Assembly: GCA_902766215.1 (NCBI GenBank)
Contig: CACXCV010000068.1
Span: forward strand, 1-13,048
Reading direction: 5' to 3'
Length of the DNA: 13,048 bases
Source: Oscillospiraceae bacterium
Lineage (GTDB): Bacteria > Bacillota > Clostridia > Oscillospirales > Oscillospiraceae
This document shows, piece by piece, positions 7,742 to 13,048 of the stretch. Position numbers and translations under genes: made by a program. A model generated the notes under the pieces. It ran no database searches. It saw only the letters and a list, made by a program, of their open reading frames with translations, and was not told the origin of the DNA. Position 1 is the stretch's first letter, and each line of letters starts with the position of its first letter.

Positions 7742-8347
7742 ATGAAACTGGTGCTTGCAACCCGCAACGGGCACAAAATTCGCGAGATGACGCAGATTCT
7801 GGCCCGGGTGGGGATCGAGGCCGTGCCCCAGCAGGCGCTGGGCTGCGACCTGGACGTGGACGAGACGGGCGCGACCTTTGCCGAAAACGCATATCTCAAG
7901 GCCTGTGCCGTGATGGAGGCCACCGGTCTGCCGGCCGTGGCCGACGACTCGGGCCTGGCCGTGGATGCGCTGGACGGCGCGCCGGGGATCTATTCGGCCC
8001 GCTATGGCGGCGACCACGAGGCCAGCGATGCCTTCCGCACCCGGCTGCTGCTGAAGAACATGGCCGATGTGCCCGACGGCCAGCGCACAGCCCACTATGC
8101 CTGCGCCATCTGCTGCTGCTTTCCCGACGGGCGGCGGGTGGAGGCCTATGGCGAATATGCGGGCGAGATTCTGCGGCAGGAGCAGGGCGAGGGCGGATTC
8201 GGCTATGACCCGGTGTTCTGGTGCCCGGACGAGGGCATGACCTTTGCCCAGCTCAGCTCCGAACGAAAAAATGAAATCAGCCATCGGGCCGTGGCCCTGA
8301 AGGCATTTGTTGCAAAGATGGAGGAGATGCTGCATGCTCAGCAGTAA
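7742..8347 (+). CDS. rdgB: Non-canonical purine NTP pyrophosphatase (RdgB/HAM1 family)
   Basis: House-cleaning enzyme that hydrolyses ITP, dITP and XTP to monophosphates plus pyrophosphate, keeping deaminated purines out of DNA and RNA. The 201-residue length matches the family. Visible motifs are TRNGHK (7-12), the metal/substrate segment ETGATFAENAYLKA with E41 and E48, ADDSGLAVDAL with D68/D69 (catalytic acid region), APGIYSARYGG, the specificity segment GGFGYDPVF, and the C-terminal SERKNEISHRAVAL. The ATG at 7742 is chosen over an in-frame GTG at 7733: GAGG (7730-7733) is 8 nt before the ATG, and the protein then starts MKLVLATRNGHK like its relatives. The GAGG overlaps the ftsY stop. 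The 3' end overlaps yhbY by 14 nt. A small oddity is the cysteine cluster C121-A-I-C124-C125-C126 in the central strand. Confidence 0.96.
   Translation: MKLVLATRNGHKIREMTQILARVGIEAVPQQALGCDLDVDETGATFAENAYLKACAVMEATGLPAVADDSGLAVDALDGAPGIYSARYGGDHEASDAFRTRLLLKNMADVPDGQRTAHYACAICCCFPDGRRVEAYGEYAGEILRQEQGEGGFGYDPVFWCPDEGMTFAQLSSERKNEISHRAVALKAFVAKMEEMLHAQQ
8320..8326 (+). promoter_or_regulatory. Ribosome binding site of yhbY, inside rdgB
   Basis: GGAGGAG at 8320-8326 lies 7 nt before the ATG at 8334. It fixes that ATG as the yhbY start instead of the upstream in-frame ATG at 8307, and lies wholly inside the rdgB coding region, so the two genes overlap by 14 nt. Confidence 0.85.
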
Positions 8348-8759
8348 AGATCGCGCGGCTCTGCGGAGCCAGGCCAACTCGGCCGAAACCATTCTGCACA
8401 TTGGCAAAAGCGGCGTGACCGAGGCTGTGGTCGCCCAGGTACGTGAGGCGCTGGCCGCCCGCGAGCTGGTGAAGGGCAAGGTGCTCGAATCGGCGGGCAT
8501 GACCGCCCGCGAGGTCTGCGACGCACTGTGCCAGGCCCTGGGGGCCGAGCCGGTGCAGACCATCGGCACGGTGTTTGTGCTGTATAAAAAGGCGCCGGAG
8601 CAGGCCAAGGCCAAACCCCGCAAGAACCCGGTGCGCGAGGGCGCCAAGGCCCGCCGCCAGTCGCGCAAGGACGAGCGCGAACGCCGGAACGAGTTTTTCC
8701 GCGAGCAGGCGATTCAGCAGGCGATCGAGCGCCGCATCGCCCGGGAAAACCGGGACTGA
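8334..8759 (+). CDS. yhbY: CRM-domain ribosome assembly RNA-binding protein YhbY, with basic C-terminal tail
   Basis: Small RNA-binding protein associated with large-subunit ribosome assembly in bacteria (B. subtilis name YqeI). Residues 1-86 form a standard CRM domain: MLSSKDRAALRSQAN, then the GKSG loop (24-27, usually GKGG), then VREALAARELVKGKVL and the final strand ending IGTVFVLYKK. The protein is 141 residues whereas ordinary YhbY is about 97. The extra residues from about 87 are rich in Lys, Arg, Glu and Gln, and the last 40 look like a charged helix. There is no recognisable domain in this tail; it may contact rRNA. The gene overlaps rdgB by 14 nt in another frame, pointing to translational coupling. 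nadD follows after 3 nt. Identity of the domain is firm; the tail's role is inference. Confidence 0.92.
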   Translation: MLSSKDRAALRSQANSAETILHIGKSGVTEAVVAQVREALAARELVKGKVLESAGMTAREVCDALCQALGAEPVQTIGTVFVLYKKAPEQAKAKPRKNPVREGAKARRQSRKDERERRNEFFREQAIQQAIERRIARENRD

Positions 8760-8762
8760 GCC

Positions 8763-9950
8763 ATGGGGCGCATCGGTGTCTTTGGCGGGAGCTTTAACCC
8801 GCCGCACGCGGGCCATGTGCAGGCGGCGGCTGCCGCGCGTCAGGCGCTGGGGCTGGAGCGGGTGCTGCTGATTCCCGCTGCTGTGCCGCCGCACAAGGCG
8901 CTGCCCGCCGGCAGCCCGGACGCCGCGACCCGCCTGGCACTGACCCGCCTGGCGGTGCAGGCGCTGCCCTGGGCCGAGGTCAGCGACATGGAGCTGCGCC
9001 GCAGCGGCCCCAGCTACACCGTGGACACGCTGCGCGCGCTGCGCGGGCAATATCCGGCCGACGAGCTGGTGCTGCTGGTGGGGACGGACATGTTCCTCAG
9101 CCTGCACGAGTGGTTTCAGGCGGAAGAAATCTGCCGCCTGGCGCACATTGCCTGCGTCAGCCGCTCGGCCCGCACGGAGCCGGCGGCGATGGCAGAGCAG
9201 AAGCGGCGGCTGGAGCGGCAGCTGCACGCGCGGGTGACGCTGCTGGATAACCCGGTGCTGGAGCTGTCGTCCACCCAGGTGCGGCGGATGCTGGCCTTTG
9301 GCTGCGCCGGGGCGCTGCTGCCCGCGCCGGTGCTGGAGGAAATCCTGCGCAGGGGGCTGTATACCCAGCCGGCGCAGCTGCGCGGCCTGGCGCTTTCGGC
9401 GCTGGAGGCGGCGTGCCTTGCCCTGCTGGATCCCCGCCGGGTGCAGCATGTGCTGGGCTGCCGCGACACGGCGGTGGCGCTGGCCGGCCGCTTTGGCTGC
9501 GACGAGACGGACGCGGCCCGCGCCGCGCTGCTGCACGACGTGACCAAGGCGCTGCCCACGGCGCACCAGTTGCAATTGGGCCGGCAGTATGGTATGATCA
9601 AAGCTGATTTTACGCAGATGCAGCCGCAGCTGCTGCATGCGGCGACCGGCGCGGCGGTGGCGCAGCACGTGTTCGGCGAGAACGCGGCGGTATGCGGCGC
9701 GGTGCGCTGGCACACCACCGGCAGGCCGGACATGACCCGGCTGGAGAAGATCCTCTATCTGGCGGACATGATCGAGCCAGGCCGCAGCTATCCCGAGGTG
9801 GAGGGCCTGCGCCGCGCGGTGTGGGACGACCTGGACCGCGGCCTGCTGCAGGCACTGGGCGACTCGATTGCCTGGCTGAGAGAAAAGGGCGCCGCCGTCT
9901 CGCCCGAGACGCTGCAGGCCCATGCGTGGCTGACGGAGGCACTGACATGA
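8763..9950 (+). CDS. nadD: Fused NadD-YqeK: nicotinate-mononucleotide adenylyltransferase plus HD-domain Ap4A hydrolase
   Basis: One uninterrupted 395-codon frame carries two enzymes usually encoded separately. Residues 1 to about 197 are NadD, which adenylylates nicotinate mononucleotide to deamido-NAD: GGSFNPPHAGH with H15 and H18, the YTVDTLRALR and VLLVGTDMFLSLHEW segments, and SSTQVR (169-174). Residues about 200-395 are YqeK, an HD-superfamily phosphohydrolase; characterised YqeK proteins cleave diadenosine tetraphosphate symmetrically. Its metal ligands are all present: H229, H258-D259, H292, H317 (HTTG) and D335 in LADMIEP. Both active sites look intact, so the product should be bifunctional. 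The two genes are neighbours in many Firmicutes, so this is a join of adjacent genes. No good ribosome binding site precedes the ATG, 3 nt after yhbY; reinitiation or coupling is likely. The stop overlaps the LCP start (ATGA). A probable promoter sits inside the YqeK half. Confidence 0.94.
   Translation: MGRIGVFGGSFNPPHAGHVQAAAAARQALGLERVLLIPAAVPPHKALPAGSPDAATRLALTRLAVQALPWAEVSDMELRRSGPSYTVDTLRALRGQYPADELVLLVGTDMFLSLHEWFQAEEICRLAHIACVSRSARTEPAAMAEQKRRLERQLHARVTLLDNPVLELSSTQVRRMLAFGCAGALLPAPVLEEILRRGLYTQPAQLRGLALSALEAACLALLDPRRVQHVLGCRDTAVALAGRFGCDETDAARAALLHDVTKALPTAHQLQLGRQYGMIKADFTQMQPQLLHAATGAAVAQHVFGENAAVCGAVRWHTTGRPDMTRLEKILYLADMIEPGRSYPEVEGLRRAVWDDLDRGLLQALGDSIAWLREKGAAVSPETLQAHAWLTEALT
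9570..9598 (+). promoter_or_regulatory. Possible intragenic promoter in the YqeK half, toward LCP-rsfS-leuS
   Basis: TTGCAA (9570-9575), a 17-bp spacer, then TATGAT (9593-9598) preceded by TGG (9590-9592). The layout equals the promoters at 2117 and 3171. Predicted initiation is near 9605, about 340 nt before the LCP gene. The region is locally AT-richer than its surroundings and uses TTG-CAA-TTG codons where this gene normally uses CTG and CAG. It is read as protein in frame, so chance remains possible. Confidence 0.5.
9934..9939 (+). promoter_or_regulatory. Ribosome binding site that fixes the LCP gene start
   Basis: CGGAGG (9934-9939) lies 7 nt before the ATG at 9947. The reading frame is open for another 85 codons upstream, but that part overlaps the YqeK domain out of frame and does not look like LCP protein. 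This site settles the start inside the ATGA overlap. Confidence 0.85.
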
Positions 9951-11107
9951 AGCGCAAACGCGAACCGGAGCGCGACGCCGAGTCGGTCTGGCGCGAGCTG
10001 GCCGGCCAGGAAGAGCAGACGCCGGCTCCTGAGCCGGAACCGGAGACGCCGCCGCACAGCGAACGGCTGACGATGGCAGGGGCACGGGTCAAACGCGCGC
10101 GCAGCCGCGGCCTGCGGGCCTGGCTCCCGGCAGGGGCCTGGCGCATGACCGGCCTGCAGAAGGGGCTGGTGGTGCTGCTGGCGGCGCTGGCGCTGCTGCT
10201 GGCGCTGCTGCTGACGCTGGCATTGACGGCGCTGCGGCCGCCAAAAGTCGAGAGTAACGGCCGCGTGGCGGGGAAATATGTCTTCCTTCTGGCGGGGACC
10301 GATCAGGACGGCGTGCGGACCGACACCATGATGCTCTGCACCGTGGACGCCGCCAAACAGACGGCGGCGGTGATGAGCCTGCCCCGCGACACCCTGCTGC
10401 TGTCGGACGGCAGCCCGGCCAAGCTGAACGCGGTCTATGCCCGCGGCGGCATGGGGCAGGAGGGCATGCAGGCCCTGTGCAGCCAGGTGGAGCGGATGCT
10501 GGGCCTGCCCATTGACGGCTATTGCCTGCTCAGTCTTGAAACGGCGGCCCGGGCGGTGGATCTGCTGGGCGGCGTGGAGTTCGATGTGCCCGTGGACATG
10601 CAGTATGACGATCCGTGGCAGGACCTGCACATCGACCTGAAGGCGGGCCGGCAGAAGCTGAACGGCCAGCAGGCGGTGCAGCTGCTGCGCTACCGCAGCG
10701 GCTATTACAACGCCGACCTGGGGCGCGTGGCGGTGCAGCAGGCCTTTGTCAAGGCGATGGCAAAGCAGTGCCTGCGCCCCAGCGGCCTGCTGAAGCTGGG
10801 CGGCGTGCTGCGCCTGCTGTCCAACGACCTGGTGACCAACCTGTCGATGGGCAACCTGGGCTATCTGGGCCTGAAGCTGCTGCGCATGGACGAGCTGCGC
10901 ACCGACACCATGCCCGGCAGCGCCGACGGCGTCTATCTGGACGGGCAGAACTACTATGTGATTTACGGGCTGGACACGCTGGCGCTGCTCAACGAGGCCT
11001 ATAGCCCGCTGCAATCGGAAATTACCCTGGCGGATGTGGAGATGATGCGCCTGTCGGGACAGGCCATTGTCTATGCCGACGGCACGTATTACGCATCCGT
11101 CCCCTGA
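9947..11107 (+). CDS. LytR-CpsA-Psr (LCP) family cell-wall polymer ligase
   Basis: Membrane-anchored enzyme family that transfers undecaprenyl-linked glycopolymers (teichoic acids, capsule) to peptidoglycan outside the membrane. The 386-residue protein has a cytoplasmic N-terminal tail of about 72 residues that is charged and Pro/Glu-rich (TPAPEPEPETPP at 25-36), one strongly hydrophobic Leu/Ala segment at about 73-96, and an extracellular LCP domain from about 110. Family motifs are LLAGTDQDGVRTDTMM (R124, D126), SLPRDT (R147, D148), KLNAVYARGG, LLRYR (R248, R250) and DLGRVAVQQAF (R260). The basic residue usually seen just before QQ in the last motif is valine (V263) here, and the usual histidine in KLNHAY is valine. 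No extra C-terminal domain is seen. Which polymer it attaches cannot be told. It starts inside the nadD-yqeK stop (ATGA) and is followed by rsfS after 17 nt, an order known from Clostridia. Confidence 0.9.
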   Translation: MKRKREPERDAESVWRELAGQEEQTPAPEPEPETPPHSERLTMAGARVKRARSRGLRAWLPAGAWRMTGLQKGLVVLLAALALLLALLLTLALTALRPPKVESNGRVAGKYVFLLAGTDQDGVRTDTMMLCTVDAAKQTAAVMSLPRDTLLLSDGSPAKLNAVYARGGMGQEGMQALCSQVERMLGLPIDGYCLLSLETAARAVDLLGGVEFDVPVDMQYDDPWQDLHIDLKAGRQKLNGQQAVQLLRYRSGYYNADLGRVAVQQAFVKAMAKQCLRPSGLLKLGGVLRLLSNDLVTNLSMGNLGYLGLKLLRMDELRTDTMPGSADGVYLDGQNYYVIYGLDTLALLNEAYSPLQSEITLADVEMMRLSGQAIVYADGTYYASVP

Positions 11108-11111
11108 GACT

Positions 11112-11116
11112 GGAGG
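11112..11116 (+). promoter_or_regulatory. Ribosome binding site supporting the TTG start of rsfS
   Basis: GGAGG at 11112-11116 lies 8 nt before TTG at 11125. The next in-frame ATG (11152) would remove the first conserved helix, so the TTG start is favoured. Confidence 0.8.
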
Positions 11117-11124
11117 AAAACACC

Positions 11125-11475
11125 TTGCGTACACCAAAAGAAATTGCCCTGATGGCTGCCAAGTCCCTGGACAACAAAAAGGGACAGGACATCCAGCTGC
11201 TGGAGGTTACCGACCTGACGGTGCTGGCCAACCACTTTCTCATCTGCACGGCCACCTCGTCCACCCATGTCAAAACGCTGTGCGACGAGGTGGAGCACGA
11301 CCTGACCGAGGCCGGCGAGACGCTGCTGCGCCGCGAGGGCGAGCGCTCCGGCGGCTGGGTGCTGCTTGACTTTGGCTGCCTGATTGTGCATGTGTTCACC
11401 GAGGAGAGCCGCAAGTTCTATGACCTTGAGCGCCTGTGGGCCGACGCGGTGAACGTGGAGCTGAACTGGAACTGA
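11125..11475 (+). CDS. rsfS: Ribosomal silencing factor RsfS
   Basis: Binds ribosomal protein uL14 on the large subunit and blocks joining of the small subunit, lowering translation in starvation or stationary phase. The 116-residue length and motifs match the DUF143/RsfS family: the helix KEIALMAAKSLDNKKGQDIQLLEV, then LANHFLICTATSSTHVKTLCDEVE, the core RREGERSGGWVLLDFGCLIVHVF and the final EESRKFYDLERLWADA. Translation starts at TTG, preceded by a good GGAGG. It lies 17 nt after the LCP gene and 53 nt before leuS. Its position between an LCP gene and leuS is common in Clostridia. Confidence 0.96.
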   Translation: MRTPKEIALMAAKSLDNKKGQDIQLLEVTDLTVLANHFLICTATSSTHVKTLCDEVEHDLTEAGETLLRREGERSGGWVLLDFGCLIVHVFTEESRKFYDLERLWADAVNVELNWN

Positions 11476-11488
11476 CCCCAAGAAAACC

Positions 11489-11505
11489 GCCCGGCCAGCC
11501 CGGGC
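11489..11505 (+). other. Short GC hairpin in the rsfS-leuS gap
   Basis: GCCCGG (11489-11494) can pair with CCGGGC (11500-11505) around a 5-nt loop. No T tract follows, so it is not a convincing terminator; it may only structure or protect the mRNA between the two genes. The 53-nt gap is too short for the T-box leader often found before leuS in Firmicutes. Confidence 0.4.
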
Positions 11506-11528
11506 ATGAAAATAAAAGGTGAGTGACA

Positions 11529-13048
11529 ATGAAATACGACTTTGCTGCCATTGAACCCAAGTGGCATAAGATCTGGGAGGACGAGAAGCTGTTCCACGCC
11601 GAGACCGGCAAGCCGGGCAAAAAGTTCTATCCCCTGATCGAGTTTCCCTATCCCTCCGGCGCGGGTCTGCACGTGGGCCACGCCCGGCCCTATACCGCCA
11701 TGGACTCGGTGGCCCGCATGCACCGCATGCAGGGCGAAAATGTGCTGTTCCCCATGGGCTTTGATGCCTTTGGCCTGCCAACCGAGAACTATGCCATCAA
11801 AAATCACATCCACCCCCGCATTGTCACCGAGCGGAACGTGGCCACCTTCACCGCGCAGCTGAAGGCCCTGGGCTATAGCTTTGACTGGGATCGCGTGGTC
11901 AACACCACCGACCCGTCCTATTACAAGTGGACCCAGTGGATCTTCCTCCAGCTGTTCAAGCACGGCCTGGCCTATAAGAGCAAGATGCCCGTCAACTGGT
12001 GCACCAGCTGCAAGTGCGTCCTGGCCAACGAAGAGGTGGTTGAGGGCGTGTGCGAGCGCTGCGGCAGCCCGGTCATCCGCAAGGAGAAGAGCCAGTGGAT
12101 GCTGCGCATCACCAAATATGCCGACCGCCTGATCGATGACCTCGATGGGCTGGACTTCATCGAGCGCGTGAAGACCCAGCAGCGCAACTGGATCGGCCGC
12201 AGCCACGGCGCGCAGGTGCGCTTTGGCTCCACGCTGGGCGACGACGTGGTGGTCTACACCACCCGGCCCGACACCCTTTTCGGCGCCACGTATATGGTGC
12301 TTTCGCCCGAGCACGCGCTGGTGGCAAAGTGGTTGCCGCAGCTGCACAACGGCGACGAGATCCGCGCCTATCAGGCGGCGGCCGCGGCCAAGAGCGACCT
12401 TGAACGCACCGAGCTGTCCAAGGAGAAGACTGGCGTCCGCCTCGACGGCGTGATGGGCATCAATCCGGTCAACGGCAAGCAGATCCCCATTTTTATCTCC
12501 GACTATGTGCTGTCCACCTATGGCACCGGCGCGATTATGGCCGTGCCGGCCCATGATGACCGCGACTGGGAGTTTGCCAAAAAGTTTGGCTGCGAGATCA
12601 TCGAGGTGGTGGCCGGCGGCAATGTGCAGGAGGCGGCCTTTACCCTCAAGGATGACACCGGCGTGATGGTCAACTCCGGCTTCCTCAACGGCATGACGGT
12701 GCAGCAGGCCATTCCCGCCATCATCCAGTGGCTGACTGAGCAGGGCATCGGTGAGGAAAAGGTCAACTTCAAGCTGCGCGACTGGGTCTTCTCCCGCCAG
12801 CGCTATTGGGGCGAGCCGATCCCGCTGGTCCACTGCGACCAGTGCGGCTGGGTGCCCATTCCTGAGAGCGAGCTGCCGCTGGTGCTGCCCGAGGTGGAGA
12901 GCTATGAGCCCACGGATGACGGCGAAAGCCCCCTGGCGCCCATGACCGACTGGGTGAACACCACCTGCCCCCAGTGCGGCGGCCCTGCCCGGCGCGAGAC
13001 CGACACCATGCCCCAGTGGGCCGGCTCCAGCTGGTACTTCCTGCGCTA
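11529..13048 (+). CDS. leuS: Leucyl-tRNA synthetase, 5' part (cut by window end)
   Basis: Class I aminoacyl-tRNA synthetase charging tRNA-Leu. The first 506 codons and two bases of the next are visible. The start is clear: AAGGTGA (11516-11522) lies 6 nt before the ATG, and the protein opens MKYDFAAIEPKWHKIWED. The HIGH signature is HVGH (48-51). A zinc-binding knuckle is formed by C158/C161 and C175/C178. The CP1 editing domain shows TTRPDT (244-249) and the GTGAIMAVPAHDDRDWEFA segment (D343, D344, D346), so misacylated-tRNA editing should be intact. Catalytic-domain motifs RDWVFSRQRYWGEPIP and RETDTMPQWAGSSWY follow. A second four-cysteine set, C436/C439 and C480/C483, may bind another zinc. 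The KMSKS loop and the anticodon-binding domain lie beyond the window. No leader with T-box features is present; expression probably comes from the upstream operon. Confidence 0.97.
   Translation, partial: MKYDFAAIEPKWHKIWEDEKLFHAETGKPGKKFYPLIEFPYPSGAGLHVGHARPYTAMDSVARMHRMQGENVLFPMGFDAFGLPTENYAIKNHIHPRIVTERNVATFTAQLKALGYSFDWDRVVNTTDPSYYKWTQWIFLQLFKHGLAYKSKMPVNWCTSCKCVLANEEVVEGVCERCGSPVIRKEKSQWMLRITKYADRLIDDLDGLDFIERVKTQQRNWIGRSHGAQVRFGSTLGDDVVVYTTRPDTLFGATYMVLSPEHALVAKWLPQLHNGDEIRAYQAAAAAKSDLERTELSKEKTGVRLDGVMGINPVNGKQIPIFISDYVLSTYGTGAIMAVPAHDDRDWEFAKKFGCEIIEVVAGGNVQEAAFTLKDDTGVMVNSGFLNGMTVQQAIPAIIQWLTEQGIGEEKVNFKLRDWVFSRQRYWGEPIPLVHCDQCGWVPIPESELPLVLPEVESYEPTDDGESPLAPMTDWVNTTCPQCGGPARRETDTMPQWAGSSWYFLR

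Noticed and set aside
7755..7783. TTGCAA just inside rdgB as a promoter
   Set aside because: The sequence at the -10 distance is ATTCGC, which does not match, and no extended -10 element is present.
3346..7923. A 1525-codon open frame on the minus strand opposite smc and ftsY
   Set aside because: It is the exact codon-register complement of smc and ftsY and stays open because those genes avoid TTA/CTA/TCA. Its translation is a low-complexity Leu/Gln/His/Ala-rich string with no domain, and the plus-strand genes are certain.
8310..8338. TTGCAA before yhbY as another promoter of the same type
   Set aside because: At a 17-bp spacing the -10 position reads CATGCT with no TG extension and overlaps the start codon, so it is not a convincing promoter.
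9692..9946. An 85-codon upstream extension of the LCP reading frame
   Set aside because: It overlaps the YqeK domain out of frame, does not resemble LCP proteins, and a good ribosome binding site (9934-9939) marks the ATG at 9947.
8277..10085. A 602-codon minus-strand frame opposite yhbY and nadD-yqeK
   Set aside because: Its protein is Arg/Gln/His/Ala-rich without family motifs and lies opposite well-recognised genes; it is a composition artefact of GC-rich coding DNA.
11489..11528. The rsfS-leuS hairpin as a terminator or attenuator
   Set aside because: The stem is only 6 bp and is followed by an A-rich stretch instead of a T tract; no alternative pairing or leader peptide was found.
11418..12833. 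A 471-codon minus-strand frame opposite leuS
   Set aside because: It is in codon register with leuS, has no recognisable domain, and leuS on the plus strand carries all expected motifs.

Overview
The window is a GC-rich (about two-thirds G+C, estimated by eye), fully collinear plus-strand block of bacterial housekeeping genes. Gene content and order point to a GC-rich member of the Clostridia, plausibly an Oscillospirales/Ruminococcaceae-type gut bacterium. Reasons: a radical SAM Elp3-like gene directly before smc-ftsY, the order yhbY-nadD-yqeK-LCP-rsfS-leuS, Gram-positive type ribosome binding sites, and GTG/TTG starts. Genus and species cannot be fixed from the sequence alone.

Layout. (1) 29-1921: htpG (Hsp90 chaperone), closed by a very strong intrinsic terminator at 1944-1990. 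(2) 1991-2186: a short non-coding stretch. Nothing is recognisable in its first 125 bases; it then holds a sigma-A-type promoter with extended -10 (2117-2145) and the leader of the next gene. (3) 2187-8759: a radical SAM protein, smc, ftsY, rdgB (ITP/XTP pyrophosphatase) and yhbY (CRM-domain ribosome-assembly protein). (4) 8763-11475: a NadD-YqeK fusion, an LCP (LytR-CpsA-Psr) wall-polymer ligase and rsfS (ribosomal silencing factor). (5) 11529-13048: the first 506 codons of leuS, cut off by the window edge. No gap without a gene exceeds 300 bases. No RNA gene, mobile element, CRISPR array or large repeat was seen.

Organisation. Gaps are 0-53 bases from 3206 onward, with overlaps at rdgB/yhbY (14 nt) and nadD-yqeK/LCP (4 nt, ATGA), so the genes look co-transcribed. 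Two further promoter-like sites lie inside coding sequence, one at the 3' end of the radical SAM gene and one in the YqeK half of the fusion. They share the upstream promoter's layout: a TTGC -35, a 17-bp spacer and TGG-TATRRT. These would let smc-ftsY-rdgB-yhbY and LCP-rsfS-leuS be transcribed partly on their own. Themes are chromosome organisation (SMC), co-translational membrane targeting (FtsY), nucleotide-pool and dinucleotide sanitation (RdgB, YqeK), NAD synthesis (NadD), ribosome assembly and silencing (YhbY, RsfS), translation (LeuRS) and cell-envelope polymer attachment (LCP).

I see no accessory or defence island and no convincing undescribed multi-gene system. The points most worth following are the NadD-YqeK fusion, the three matching promoters (two intragenic), the basic C-terminal tail on YhbY, and the orphan radical SAM protein.
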